DNA of 64,000 bases from Alphaproteobacteria bacterium. GTDB lineage: Bacteria > Pseudomonadota > Alphaproteobacteria > UBA9655. Both the position numbers and the translations under genes were made by a program. Under the pieces are notes generated by a model, which was given only the letters and a program-made list of their open reading frames with translations, searched no databases and had not been told where the DNA came from. Location of the stretch: assembly GCA_013815465.1 (NCBI GenBank), contig JACDGE010000005.1, positions 1 through 64,000 of the forward strand, read 5' to 3'. Of the stretch, positions 26,565-35,739 are shown in pieces. Numbering within the stretch: the first letter of the stretch is position 1; every line of letters starts with the position of its first letter.

Positions 26565-27236
26565 TCATGGATTCTTCTTTGTCTCTGGCATTGCAGTAGG
26601 ATTTGTAGCTTCAGGTGCCGTTGCAGGCTTTGCTTCAGCGCTTGCCGGAGCTGCGTTTCCCGCGGGAGTCCCCGCTGGCTTTTCCTCGGTTGGTTTCACG
26701 TCAGGGAGAGGAAGGGGATTGTCACTCTGTTGACGCAAATAGGCGATGACATCAGCCCGTTCTTGATCATTTTTTAGACCCGCATAAGACATCTTGTTTC
26801 CAGGAATATATCCACGGGGATCATACAACCAGTGGTTAAGATCATCATAGGTCCACTTCCCACCTTTTTTCTCCATAGCTTGAGAATAAGTATACCCAGG
26901 ATGTTTACCTTTTTCTGCTCCGACGACATTGTAAAGATCCGGACCTATTTTATTAGGTCCCCCTTTTTCTGCCACGTGACAGCTTGTACACTTTTTAAAA
27001 ACAAGGGCTCCATTCTGAGCATTAGCTGCCGCAAGCAAGGGTTCAATGGGGGCAGGGCCGGTTTTCTCAGGTTGGGTGCCGGTGGCTGTAGAGGGCGTAA
27101 CCCCCTCGATTTTAAAAGCATTCTCATGGGGGAGGGCGGGGTGGATGAGGGCATTCGAAATCAAATCAGCGCCCTTAATCGTAAGAAGGGCAATAAGGAT
27201 TGCTGCAGCAATTTTATTGAGTTCAAGACTATCCAT
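26565..27236 (-). CDS. Membrane-anchored class I cytochrome c
   Basis: The gene encodes 223 residues from the ATG at 27236 (an ACAGGG site is upstream; the longer frame to 27263 lacks one). It has one N-terminal TM anchor (AAAILIALLTIKGADLI), then the heme site CTSCH near residue 87 and the Met-ligand region NKMSYAGL, ending in a Pro/Ala/Lys-rich tail of about 55 residues. The domain is of the mitochondrial/CycM type, which in alphaproteobacteria shuttles electrons between the bc1 complex and cytochrome oxidase. The long low-complexity tail is unusual. Confidence 0.92.
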   Translation of the reverse strand: MDSLELNKIAAAILIALLTIKGADLISNALIHPALPHENAFKIEGVTPSTATGTQPEKTGPAPIEPLLAAANAQNGALVFKKCTSCHVAEKGGPNKIGPDLYNVVGAEKGKHPGYTYSQAMEKKGGKWTYDDLNHWLYDPRGYIPGNKMSYAGLKNDQERADVIAYLRQQSDNPLPLPDVKPTEEKPAGTPAGNAAPASAEAKPATAPEATNPTAMPETKKNP

Positions 27237-27466
27237 TTTCCCTGTATACCCTTCGGTTTTCAAGTTTCGGCGACGTTGCCCATCGGCAATCGCCCTCTGT
27301 CACGTATAAAAAATACGCTCATTGGGCTCGCTGGGCGGTCGCCTACCCGAATTCGTGAATTCCTTTGGGTATTGTTTGTTACACATCCTGCAAATTCAGT
27401 ATACTATTTCGTGCTTGCTAACAAGATGCTAATTTTATTGTAAGGATTTAATCATCCCCCACGAAC

Positions 27467-27633
27467 GTCATCCCCGCGTAGGCGGGGGCCCAGAAGGTAG
27501 CTGATATAAAATGATATTTTGTAAGAGAGAAATAACGGAACGACCTGTACTTAACCATTGAGATAAGCTCTTATTCGAAATAACGTGTATAAAATTTAAG
27601 TTGTTCATGGATCCCCACCTGCCTGGGGATGAC
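27467..27633. repeat. Palindrome-bounded element (167 bp)
   Basis: GTCATCCCC (27467-27475) and GGGGATGAC (27625-27633) bound an AT-rich core. The size is close to the 164-bp family A elements, but the arms are shorter and the core is different. It fills much of the gene-free gap 27237-27649. Confidence 0.55.
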
Positions 27634-27649
27634 GCTCGCAGGGATGCCC

Positions 27650-29788
27650 CTAACGTCTATCGACCGAAAGAACATGTTGGGACATGCGTAAGGCCGCTAT
27701 GATATTATATAAATGTTCTAAATTATTAACTTCTAAATCTATTATAAACTCATAATATTCTTCCGTCCTATTTGTTATCTGCATGTTAATAATATTAGCA
27801 TTTTCCCTTGCGATAATAGCCGTAATAGACGCGACCGTTCCCGGCTGATGAAGAAGGACGGTGTAAATGCGCGCGACATGACTCTCCTTATCTTGAGATT
27901 CAGGATTCCAGTCCACGTCAATCCATCGTTCTGGCGTATCCATGAATTTTTCAAGGGTTGAACAATCAGATGTATGGATGGTAACCCCTTTGCCTGTTGT
28001 GACAATTCCTATAATTTGATCTCCTGGAACAGGATGGCAACATCCAGCATAATGAACCGCCATGCCAGGGATTAAACCGGAAAGAGAGAGGGCGTGTTCT
28101 TTAGGTTTTCTAGAGGTCTCAGACGTTATAAGTTCTTTTTTTGAAGATGTTTTGACTGCGTGGTCGGGATGCAACACACGAATCAGTTCGCCGGTTGTTT
28201 TTAATCCTTCTCCCAGAGAGGCATATATGTCTTCGGTGGATTTGACGCCAAAAGGTTCGACAGCATTTTCTAAAATCTTTTCACTGAAAGTAAGGTGTTC
28301 ATTTCGAAAAGCTTTTTGAGCTAATGTCTTTCCTAAATCAATAAATTGCTGACGTTGTTGCTGGCGGATAAATCGCCGAATGCTTGAGCGAGCTTTACCT
28401 GTTATAACGAACCGTTCCCAGGTGGGGGAGGGGTGCTGAGATTTAGATGTAATGATTTCGACCTGATCACCGTTCTTAAGTTCGCTGCGAAGGGGCATCA
28501 TTCGTCCATTAATACGCACGCCTGTGGAGTGATCTCCCACACTGGAATGGACGGCATAGGCAAAATCAATGGCTGTTGCGCCATGGGGAAGAGAGATGAG
28601 ATCACCTTTGGGGGTAAAGCAAAAAACCTGGTCTTGAAACATCTCAAGTTTGGTATGCTCCAAAAATTCTTCCGGTCCTTCAGCCGTCTCTAAAATATCT
28701 AAAAGACCTCTGAGCCCTCGATATTGGTACCCATCATGAGAAATACCCTGTTTATACTGCCAGTGGGCAGCGACCCCAAGTTCAGACACTTTTTCCATTT
28801 CTTTGGTGCGAATTTGGATCTCAATGCGATGGAGATTGGGGCCAATGACCGCGGTGTGGATGGATTGGTAACCGTTTTGTTTGGGCGTGCTTATGTAATC
28901 CTTAAAGCGTCCAGGGATAACAGAATAAGCGCTATGAATGACGCCTAGAGCGCGGTAGCAGTCAGGGATCATATCAACAATGACGCGAAAAGCAATGATA
29001 TCGGAGAGTTGTTCAAAAGTGATGTTTTTTTTCTGCATTTTTTGCCAAATAGAGTAAGCTGTTTTTTCTCGCCCAGCAATAAATGACTTAATGCCATGTT
29101 CTTCAAGAACTTGTTTAAGCTCTGCCGTAATAGGTTGTAAATGACCTCCTCCTTGTTCCCGCAAAAAAGTGAGGCGTGCGAGGATGGATTGGTCAGCATC
29201 TGGATGAAGCTCGGTAAAGGCTAAGTTTTGAAGCTCATCCTTAAGAGCATGGAGTCCAATACGTTCCGCTAGAGGGGCATAAATCTCCATGGTCTCTCGG
29301 GCTACACGAATTCTCTTTTTTTCTGACTGGACAAAGTGAAGGGTACGCATGTTATGAAGACGGTCCGCAAGCTTTACGAGAAGCACGCGTATATCAGAAG
29401 ACATAGCAATTAAGAGTTTGCGGAAATTTTCTGCTTGTTTGGTTTTATCCGATTGAAATTCAATTTGGGAGAGTTTCGTGACGCCATCCACTAAAAAAGT
29501 AACTTCTTTACCAAAAAGTTTTTCGATTTCATCTAACGTTGCGAGCGTATCTTCGACCGTATCATGGAGGAGGGCAGTGATAATGGTTGCCACATCAAGG
29601 TGCATTCCCACCAAAATGCCTGCAACTTCCAGGGGATGGGTAAAATAATCTTCCCCTGAATCCCTTTTCTGGGTTCCATGGGCCTTCATTGCAAAAACGT
29701 AAGCGCGATTTAAAAGATCCTCGTCGGCGCTCGGATCATAAGATTTTACGATTTCAACAAGCTCATATTGGCGGATCATATTGTCCAA
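27650..29788 (-). CDS. Bifunctional (p)ppGpp synthetase/hydrolase
   Basis: A 712-residue Rel/SpoT protein. The HD hydrolase motifs HPLEVAGIL and LLHDTVEDT are intact, as is the synthetase region (PGRFKDYISTPKQNGYQSIHT). A TGS domain (VFCFTPKGDLISLPHGATAIDFAY) and a C-terminal ACT domain follow. It makes and degrades the stringent-response alarmone in the cytoplasm. Alphaproteobacteria usually have a single Rel gene next to rpoZ; here an orphan gene and a family C repeat separate it from rpoZ. An ATG three codons in (29779) is an alternative start. Confidence 0.95.
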   Translation of the reverse strand: MDNMIRQYELVEIVKSYDPSADEDLLNRAYVFAMKAHGTQKRDSGEDYFTHPLEVAGILVGMHLDVATIITALLHDTVEDTLATLDEIEKLFGKEVTFLVDGVTKLSQIEFQSDKTKQAENFRKLLIAMSSDIRVLLVKLADRLHNMRTLHFVQSEKKRIRVARETMEIYAPLAERIGLHALKDELQNLAFTELHPDADQSILARLTFLREQGGGHLQPITAELKQVLEEHGIKSFIAGREKTAYSIWQKMQKKNITFEQLSDIIAFRVIVDMIPDCYRALGVIHSAYSVIPGRFKDYISTPKQNGYQSIHTAVIGPNLHRIEIQIRTKEMEKVSELGVAAHWQYKQGISHDGYQYRGLRGLLDILETAEGPEEFLEHTKLEMFQDQVFCFTPKGDLISLPHGATAIDFAYAVHSSVGDHSTGVRINGRMMPLRSELKNGDQVEIITSKSQHPSPTWERFVITGKARSSIRRFIRQQQRQQFIDLGKTLAQKAFRNEHLTFSEKILENAVEPFGVKSTEDIYASLGEGLKTTGELIRVLHPDHAVKTSSKKELITSETSRKPKEHALSLSGLIPGMAVHYAGCCHPVPGDQIIGIVTTGKGVTIHTSDCSTLEKFMDTPERWIDVDWNPESQDKESHVARIYTVLLHQPGTVASITAIIARENANIINMQITNRTEEYYEFIIDLEVNNLEHLYNIIAALRMSQHVLSVDRR

Positions 29789-29877
29789 TTTTTAAAAAAT
29801 AATTATCAATAAAGGATATCGTAATATTGATCCTTTGTACATGAATTTTTGAGTTTTGGGGGTGGGGGGTTGTTCTA

Positions 29878-30028
29878 GCCTACACGTAAAAGCAAATCCA
29901 GTGTCGTCATGGTGCCCCTCGCGAAGGCGGGGGGAAGCAATCCAGAAAGACCCGAGACAAGACTGAGTTGCTTCGGAGCTTGTGCTCCTCGCACTGACGA
30001 CCGTAGACGTATAAATTTATTTGTAGGC
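29878..30028. repeat. Family C repeat, copy 2 (151 bp)
   Basis: The ends are GCCTACACGTAAA (29878-29890) and TTATTTGTAGGC (30017-30028), imperfect inverted repeats. Internal blocks AAAGCAAATCC, TTCGGAGCTT, GCTCCTCGCA and TGACGACCGTAGAC match copy 1 at 9236-9385. It sits in the 335-bp gap between rel/spoT and the 30124 gene. Confidence 0.75.
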
Positions 30029-30123
30029 AATGGCCCTGTGGCGAGAAGGTCTTAATAAGATTTTAAAAGTTGCATGATAAATTAAAGTAATTCTGAAAAA
30101 TCAAATATACGGGAGACACAATA

Positions 30124-30699
30124 ATGGATAGATTTATTTACGTAACGCCATTTTTAATCGGCTTAACAGCAAGTTACGCTGTAGCTGCCCCCCTTACCCA
30201 GCAGCAAGTTCAGCAGGTAAACGTTGGCTCTAAGGTTGGTATGATTCATATTGACTGGAATTTTGTAACGGATATCAACGGCCTTGTGAGCTTAATAGAT
30301 AAAAATCCGCTACCTAAGAATGAGATTGACGCGCTCGCAGATAAGCTCTCTATTAATTATGCAAAAGCCTTGTCTATCATTACTCCTCAAGGAGATTTTA
30401 TAGAACATGAACTCAACTCTTTATGCGAAGGGAATACATGTGATCGACAATACGTAGTAAAATTAAAAGCAAACTCATTAAAAACTGCTATTGTTCAGTA
30501 TAAGCGCGACATTCTACTATTGCCTAGTCTGGAGAATGTAAAGGCAATGGTAAATGCTTTGGAAAAGGACCCTAAAGCTGAAAAAAGCAATTTGACAGCA
30601 CTTAAAACTGCTGTAGATAATGCTAAACCAAAGATTGAATCTGAATTCAATAATTTGTTCAAAATTTATGATGAACTTTTGAATCTTTTACGGAATTGA
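30124..30699 (+). CDS. Exported orphan protein
   Basis: A 191-residue protein with a signal peptide (FLIGLTASYAVAAP, cleavage after AVA near residue 22) and an AGGAGA-like ribosome site (GGGAGACACA). The mature part is mostly helical with two cysteines (CEGNTC) and no recognised domain. It sits divergent from rel/spoT and convergent with rpoZ, splitting a pair that is normally adjacent. A periplasmic or secreted location is likely; function is unknown. Confidence 0.65.
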   Translation: MDRFIYVTPFLIGLTASYAVAAPLTQQQVQQVNVGSKVGMIHIDWNFVTDINGLVSLIDKNPLPKNEIDALADKLSINYAKALSIITPQGDFIEHELNSLCEGNTCDRQYVVKLKANSLKTAIVQYKRDILLLPSLENVKAMVNALEKDPKAEKSNLTALKTAVDNAKPKIESEFNNLFKIYDELLNLLRN

Positions 30700-30757
30700 T
30701 TTCTCTGATTGAAAGAAGGCATTAACAACGAGCGAATAGAAAAATTAAATAGTTAGA

Positions 30758-31159
30758 CTACTCGCCTTCTTCTTCCTCAACCTCTTCTATCGTAATGTCT
30801 AGCTCTTCCTCTATGCTGTCTTCCTCTCCATCAATCTCAAGTTCTTGGATTTCGAGTTGCTTCTGGGAAACGCCTGCAAAGGATTGCTCTTCAGATAAAA
30901 GGTCCATGTATTCTTCTTCTGGCTCATCGCCCATCACATGTTTTTGAAGCCCTTCAATCAAATACCTTTCCAGGTCTACTAACGAGACGGTTTCCGCTGC
31001 GATTTCTCTTAAAGCAACCACTGGATTTTTATCGTTGTCTCGTTCAATCGTGAGGGGTGCACCCGCGGCAAGCTGGCGCGCTCTTTGAGCAGCAAGCAAG
31101 ACGAGATCAAAACGATTTGGAACTTTATCAATGCAATCTTCTGCGGTGACGCGTGCCAT
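30758..31159 (-). CDS. rpoZ: RNA polymerase omega subunit
   Basis: A 133-residue protein starting [20 protein letters not shown], the omega signature, followed by [12 protein letters not shown] and the [13 protein letters not shown] segment. The C-terminus is a long acidic tail rich in Glu, as in many alphaproteobacterial omegas. It stabilises beta-prime and mediates ppGpp effects. It lies upstream of rel/spoT on the same strand, but with an inserted plus-strand gene between. Confidence 0.96.
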   Translation of the reverse strand: MARVTAEDCIDKVPNRFDLVLLAAQRARQLAAGAPLTIERDNDKNPVVALREIAAETVSLVDLERYLIEGLQKHVMGDEPEEEYMDLLSEEQSFAGVSQKQLEIQELEIDGEEDSIEEELDITIEEVEEEEGE

Positions 31160-31180
31160 TCTATTCTCCGATCTTATGTG

Positions 31181-31306
31181 TTAGCCTTGACGGGCCTTAT
31201 AGCGAGGGTTCATTTTGTTGATAACAAATGTTCGTCCTTTACGACGAATAACTCGGCAATTTTTATCTCTTAATTTTATCGTTTTTAATGAATTTACAAT
31301 TTTCAT
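31181..31306 (-). CDS. rpmJ: 50S ribosomal protein L36 (zinc-free form)
   Basis: A 41-codon gene read on the minus strand from ATG (31306) to TAA (31181). The protein begins [20 protein letters not shown] and ends [15 protein letters not shown], the pattern of the alternative L36 with a single Cys in place of the four zinc ligands (C- form, YkgO type). The length is exactly right. It lies 21 bases before the rpoZ start on the same strand, so the two may be co-transcribed. Confidence 0.93.
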   Translation of the reverse strand: MKIVNSLKTIKLRDKNCRVIRRKGRTFVINKMNPRYKARQG

Positions 31307-31439
31307 CTTTTTGTCCACTCTCACTTAAATAAACTTATTATCATTCCTATCCAAATGCTATGATAATGTCAACCTAGAAAAGCAAAGCAGTTTGCTTGTC
31401 TAGCGACTCTTTTTCTGTTGTTGGTCGATGGCCCCGGAG

Positions 31440-31679
31440 CTATGGACAGTAAGAATCAGGGGCCGCTCTATCGGAGTCAAAATCAAGGGCAGGTGAAATG
31501 GGTTCTTTATAGTCGTTGAGCTGGACAGCTCTTGTATAGAAATCATTGCAGTTAGGACTTTCACCATTACATGCATTAACGCCATTATTTAAAATATATT
31601 TATCTATGCCGTTAAGAGCATATCCATTTCCATTAAAGGTTAACAATAATATCATTAGAAATATTGATTTTTCAAACAT
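31440..31679 (-). CDS. Small exported orphan protein
   Basis: The gene encodes 79 residues from the ATG at 31679, chosen because it opens a signal peptide (MFEKSIFLMILLLTFNGNGYA); the frame continues 8 codons upstream without need. The mature part is about 58 residues with three cysteines (ACNGESPNCND and the penultimate Cys). There is no family match. It is one of several small exported proteins scattered through this window. Confidence 0.5.
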   Translation of the reverse strand: MFEKSIFLMILLLTFNGNGYALNGIDKYILNNGVNACNGESPNCNDFYTRAVQLNDYKEPISPALDFDSDRAAPDSYCP

Positions 31680-31866
31680 TCTTTTTCTTCCTTTTTTTGT
31701 CATTACACATCATAAAGGTGAAAGTATGAAAAAAACGTTAGCTTTTTTGTCTATTTAAGGGGCTATGTGAATTTTTGTGATCGTAATTATAAAAAAATTA
31801 ACGATATTGGTGTAGTATATTTTATTCCATATCTATTCTTTTTCTAAAAAACAAGAGAGGTAAAAA

Positions 31867-32025
31867 ATGTCAGTCGGAACAATTCTATTAATCATTCTGG
31901 TTCTTATCATAGTTGGAGCATTACCAAGTTGGGGACATAGCCGTAATTGGGGGTATGGGCCAAGTGGAATTCTTGGGTTTATTCTCATTATTCTCCTTAT
32001 ACTATTTATTATGGGACGTATATAA
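31867..32025 (+). CDS. DUF3309 small membrane protein
   Basis: A 53-codon gene with a GAGAGG ribosome site before the ATG. The 52-residue product MSVGTILLIILVLIIVGALP... has two hydrophobic segments flanking SWGHSRNWGYGPSGILG, which matches the DUF3309 pattern (GALPxWxxSxxWGYxPSGxLG). Such mini-proteins are common in proteobacteria, and their role is not known to me. It is convergent with infC. Confidence 0.88.
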   Translation: MSVGTILLIILVLIIVGALPSWGHSRNWGYGPSGILGFILIILLILFIMGRI

Positions 32026-32045
32026 GGATTGGGTGTACGAAGAGC

Positions 32046-32060
32046 GGGGGCCACGCCCCC
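32046..32060. terminator. GC hairpin between DUF3309 and infC
   Basis: GGGGGC-CAC-GCCCCC is a perfect 6-bp stem between two convergent genes. It has no T-run on either side, so the terminator role is tentative. Confidence 0.35.
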
Positions 32061-32065
32061 TATTG

Positions 32066-32608
32066 TTACTTAACAGGCCCCATTACCATGATCATGCGTT
32101 TGCCTTCAAGTTTTGGGTGTTGCTCAACTTTGGCAATGTCTTCCAGGGTCGCTTTAACTTTGTTTAGCACTTCCACGCCTAATTGCTGATGAGAAAGCTC
32201 ACGGCCTCGGAAACGTAGGGTCACTTTCAATTTGTCACCTTCCTGAATAAACTTGCGGGCGCTCCGCATTTTGACCTCAAAGTCATGAACATCAATCCCA
32301 GGGCGTAACTGTATTTCTTTGATTTCTATGATCTTTTGTTTTTTACGGATTTCGGCGCGCTTTTTTTGTTCTTCAAACTTATATTTTCCGTAATTCAAAA
32401 TCTTGCATACAGGGGGGTCGGCATTGGGTGAAACCTCGACCAAATCAAGGCCAACCTTATAGGCTCTTTCTAAAGCATCTTTTTGGGAGACAACACCAAC
32501 CATCTCGCCGTCTTCGTCGACTAAGCGGACTTTTGGAGAAAAAATTTTTTCATTGACACGGGGGCCATCTTGGACGGGAACCTTGTCTTCTCTTGGGATC
32601 TTAGATAT
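32066..32608 (-). CDS. infC: Translation initiation factor IF-3 (AUA start)
   Basis: A protein of 180 residues if it starts at ATA (32608-32606), which has AAAGGAG 8 bases upstream and is 14 bases after thrS. The first ATG is at 32503, but starting there would delete most of the N-terminal domain, including RVNEKIFSPKVRLVDEDGEM, which is conserved in IF-3. The C-terminal domain includes LRPGIDVHDFEVKMRSARKF. IF-3 checks start codons and represses its own mRNA through a rare start codon (AUU in E. coli), so AUA here fits that control. No rpmI-rplT follows. Confidence 0.93.
   Translation of the reverse strand: MSKIPREDKVPVQDGPRVNEKIFSPKVRLVDEDGEMVGVVSQKDALERAYKVGLDLVEVSPNADPPVCKILNYGKYKFEEQKKRAEIRKKQKIIEIKEIQLRPGIDVHDFEVKMRSARKFIQEGDKLKVTLRFRGRELSHQQLGVEVLNKVKATLEDIAKVEQHPKLEGKRMIMVMGPVK
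32606..32608 (-). promoter_or_regulatory. Non-canonical AUA start codon of infC
   Basis: The codon is ATA on the minus strand, 8 bases after AAAGGAG. No ATG, GTG or TTG lies in frame between the ribosome site and the conserved N-terminal residues. It probably mediates IF-3 autorepression. Confidence 0.7.
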
Positions 32609-32622
32609 GTAGCATTCTCCTT

Positions 32623-34560
32623 TTATTTGTTTTCATCTAAATTAGGTCGTTTATGAGGTGGAATTGCCTCATTTGTAAGTTTATCGATAACTGCGTGAAG
32701 TGCAAGAACTTCTTGCGCCTCTCCCCCCAGTTTTCGGAGTGCAACCGTGCCTTCTAAAGCTTCCTTTTTTCCTACAACAAGGATGTAAGGGGTTTTTTGA
32801 AGACTAAGTTCACGGATCTTATATTTAATTGATTCATTTCTCAAGTCAATTTCTGCTCTTAATCCAGCAGCCTTTAATGTGTCATAAACTTTTTGGGCAT
32901 AAGCATCCCCTTCTTGGGTTACTGTGGCAACAACAGCTTGTACAGGCGCTGCCCATAGGGGAAATTTTCCTCCATGGTGTTCAATAAAGATTGCGATAAA
33001 TCGCTCAAGAGATCCAAAAATAGCGCGGTGGAGCATAGCAGGCCGGTATTTTTTCCCGTCTTCTCCAATATAAGTGGCGTCCAGCCTTTCAGGAAGAACG
33101 AAATCCAACTGCAGGGTTCCGCACTGCCAATCTCTCCCAATGGCATCTTTTAAGACAAATTCGAGCTTAGGTCCGTAAAATGCGCCTTCCCCGGGATTTA
33201 AGGTATAGCTGAGACCAGATGCACGAGCGCCCGCTTCAAGATGGGCTTCTGCCTTGTCCCATGTGGCGTCATCGCCTGCACGCACCTCTGGTCGGTCAGA
33301 AAACTTCACTGTGAGCTCGTCGAAGCCAAGTTCCTTATAGACATTCAGAAGAAGGACGCAGAATTTCCGCGTTTCTTCTTCGATTTGATCTTCTCGGCAG
33401 AAAATATGAGCATCATCTTGTACCATGCTGCGAACACGGGTGAGTCCTTGAAGTGCGCCTGACGGTTCATTTCGAATACATGAACCAAATTCAGCCATGC
33501 GGATGGGCAAATCCCGATAGCTTTTAATGCCTTGGCGAAAGATGAGAATGTGGCAGGGGCAGCTCATGGGTTTTAAAGCCAAGGTCTTATCCTCATCTTT
33601 AACGATGAACATATTTTCCCCAAACTTACCCCAATGGCCGGAGGCTTCCCATAAAGAACGGTCTAAAAGTTGAGGAGTTCTGACTTCCACATATCCTTCT
33701 GCCGTAATTTTATCTCTGATATAATTTTCAAGGATGCGATACAAGGTCCACCCCTTCGGATGCCAAAAGACACTACCGATGGCCTCTTCCTGCATGTGGA
33801 AAAGATCCATTTCTTTACCCAAGCGGCGATGATCCCGTTTTTCCGCTTCTTCAAGACGGGTCAGATAGGCTTGAAGATCTTTTTCCGAGGACCAGGCAGT
33901 TCCATAAACGCGTTGAAGCATTTGATTTTTTGAGTCCCCTCGCCAATAGGCCCCTGCAAGCTTCATGAGCTTGAAAGCATGGCCGAGTTTGCCTGTTGAG
34001 GGCAAATGCGGGCCGCGGCAAAGATCAATAAATTTGCCTTGACGATAGAGTGTTATTTCATCTGTACCAGGGAGATCCTCGATAATTTCCGCTTTAAAAA
34101 ATTCCCCAAGATCCTTGAAAAATGCAATGGCTTTTTCACGGCTCCAGACTTCCCTTGTAACGATCTCATCCCGATTAACAATATCGTGCATGCGCTCTTC
34201 AATGCGGGTGAGGTCTTCTGGGGTGAAGGATTCTTTCCGAAACAAGTCATAAAAGAAACCATCTTGGATAGAAGGACCAATGGTGATCTGGGTTTCGGGG
34301 TAAAGTTCTTTAACAGCTTCTGCAAACACGTGAGCTGCATCGTGGCGTAAGATATCCAGGCCCACGTCTGAGGCCCGCTTAATCACTTCAATGTCTGAAT
34401 CCGCTTCGATGGGCCGGGTTAAGTCCCATAATTCTTCACCAATACGGATCGCAACGGCTTCCTTTGCCAAACTTGTACTTAAGGTTTTCGCAATTTCCCA
34501 GCCAGTGATACCTTTTGGAAAATCCCGATGTGACCCATCGGACAAGCGAATTTTAATCAT
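32623..34560 (-). CDS. thrS: Threonyl-tRNA synthetase
   Basis: The protein has 645 residues from the ATG at 34560, which has AGAGG 5 bases upstream; the frame extends 7 codons further without a site. Domains in order are TGS (about 1-62), an editing domain with [16 protein letters not shown], a class II catalytic core with the zinc Cys in [10 protein letters not shown] and motif 2 near [15 protein letters not shown], and an anticodon domain at the C-terminus. It charges tRNA-Thr. It is followed after 14 bases by infC, a classic pair. Confidence 0.97.
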   Translation of the reverse strand: MIKIRLSDGSHRDFPKGITGWEIAKTLSTSLAKEAVAIRIGEELWDLTRPIEADSDIEVIKRASDVGLDILRHDAAHVFAEAVKELYPETQITIGPSIQDGFFYDLFRKESFTPEDLTRIEERMHDIVNRDEIVTREVWSREKAIAFFKDLGEFFKAEIIEDLPGTDEITLYRQGKFIDLCRGPHLPSTGKLGHAFKLMKLAGAYWRGDSKNQMLQRVYGTAWSSEKDLQAYLTRLEEAEKRDHRRLGKEMDLFHMQEEAIGSVFWHPKGWTLYRILENYIRDKITAEGYVEVRTPQLLDRSLWEASGHWGKFGENMFIVKDEDKTLALKPMSCPCHILIFRQGIKSYRDLPIRMAEFGSCIRNEPSGALQGLTRVRSMVQDDAHIFCREDQIEEETRKFCVLLLNVYKELGFDELTVKFSDRPEVRAGDDATWDKAEAHLEAGARASGLSYTLNPGEGAFYGPKLEFVLKDAIGRDWQCGTLQLDFVLPERLDATYIGEDGKKYRPAMLHRAIFGSLERFIAIFIEHHGGKFPLWAAPVQAVVATVTQEGDAYAQKVYDTLKAAGLRAEIDLRNESIKYKIRELSLQKTPYILVVGKKEALEGTVALRKLGGEAQEVLALHAVIDKLTNEAIPPHKRPNLDENK

Positions 34561-34656
34561 GAAAGCCTCTGTTAATATCATTTAGTGAGCAACAGTACAC
34601 AATGGTGGGCTGGTTTTGTAAAGCTAAAAATAAAACTTTAGGAAAAACTAAGCCAT

Positions 34657-34728
34657 AAAAAAACCCCTCACCCGTCCTTTAGACAATCTCTCCCCGTTGG
34701 AAGAGTCAGCCTTAGGGCGGGTAGGGGG
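34657..34728 (-). terminator. Long hairpin terminator after the cold-shock gene
   Basis: On the minus strand, CCCCTACCCGCCCT pairs with AGGACGGGTGAGGGG and is followed by TTTTTTT. The loop is about 35 bases. It lies 45 bases after the stop of the minus-strand cold-shock gene. The arms resemble the palindrome in the tail gene at 2939. Confidence 0.65.
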
Positions 34729-34772
34729 CTTTCTTTAAGTCATTTACTTATTTTTCAGGTCCCGGTGGGTTT

Positions 34773-35309
34773 TTAATAAACCACATTGAGTATGCGGGCT
34801 TCGCGCCCTCGTTCAGAGCTGGAAACCTTGATATGGACACGAATGCCCGGCTCAAGAGATTCAAACCCTGCTGCTCTTAAGACAGAAGCATGCAAGAAAA
34901 TATCTCTGCCACCGTCATCAGGAAAAACAAATCCAAATCCTTTCAAGGGGTTGAACCATTTAACCTCACCCTCAATTTCTTCTAAGGCTTCAGGATCAAA
35001 AACGGGAGAGCGTGGCCCTAAAAAGGTTGGAGCAAATCGGGGTTCTCGTGGAGAAAATTTAACTTCTAAGACACGTAAAACTTGGCGGCCACGTCGTCCA
35101 GGGCCAATATCGCAGACGATACGATCACCTTCTTCTACTCGCCGACAACCTGCTGTATCTAAAACAGAAAAATGCATAAATATATCGCCAGTTCCATCGT
35201 CTGGAACCAAAAAACCGTATCCCTTTTCTGGGTTGTACCATTTCACTTGAGATTCAATACGCTCTATCTCTTTTTCTTCATTATCGCTTATTGCTACTTG
35301 GCTCATCAT
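34773..35309 (-). CDS. Double cold-shock domain protein
   Basis: A 178-residue protein with two cold-shock domains. The first has VKWYNPEKGYGFLVPDDGTG with DIFMHFSVL, and the second VKWFNPLKGFGFVFPDDGG with DIFLHASVL. Both keep the aromatic RNP1/RNP2-type residues that stack on single-stranded RNA or DNA. Tandem CSD proteins are typical of alphaproteobacteria. It probably acts as an RNA chaperone. The 430-bp AT-rich region upstream may carry a long 5' leader, as cold-shock genes often do. Confidence 0.93.
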   Translation of the reverse strand: MMSQVAISDNEEKEIERIESQVKWYNPEKGYGFLVPDDGTGDIFMHFSVLDTAGCRRVEEGDRIVCDIGPGRRGRQVLRVLEVKFSPREPRFAPTFLGPRSPVFDPEALEEIEGEVKWFNPLKGFGFVFPDDGGRDIFLHASVLRAAGFESLEPGIRVHIKVSSSERGREARILNVVY

Positions 35310-35739
35310 TTTTAACTATCCCTACTAAATAAAAAAGACAATACATTTTTTTTATAGTTTAAAAAAAGCAAGAAATTAAAAAAATTAAATGATTTTTTTA
35401 AAAGTTGCAAAATTACAACGGTCGTTCTTCTCACTTAAAAAAAGTTTATCACACTCGTTTTCATAATTCAATAAATTTATATCTAATTATTTCTATTTTT
35501 TTTGCCCAATGGGATGAATAATTTTGTTTTATCTCAGTAAACTGTGAGGAACTTTATTACTTTAACAAAAAATTCTTTTTTATTATCTTTATCATATACA
35601 AAAAAAGTTAAGAAAGTCTTAAAAAACACTGGCATCCTAATTAAAATATGTTAAGATAGAAAATGAAGAGATCATAAATAATTTTATGTGGATTAATGCT
35701 TTGTAATAAATCCTGATGGTTAATATAAGGGAGAATCAT
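35310..35739. other. AT-rich gene-free region between divergent genes
   Basis: The stretch is about 430 bases, very A/T rich, with many T and A runs. It must hold the promoters of the cold-shock gene (minus) and the 35740 gene (plus). I see no reading frame with a ribosome site, no strong hairpin and no repeat-family copy. Confidence 0.5.

Noticed and set aside
26344-26568. 74-codon minus-strand frame
   Set aside because: It runs through the 164-bp palindromic element; the predicted peptide comes from the repeat.
31727-31759. 10-codon frame with a ribosome-like site, MKKTLAFLSI
   Set aside because: It looks like the start of a signal peptide but stops at once. It may be a relic of another exported gene, but there is too little to call.
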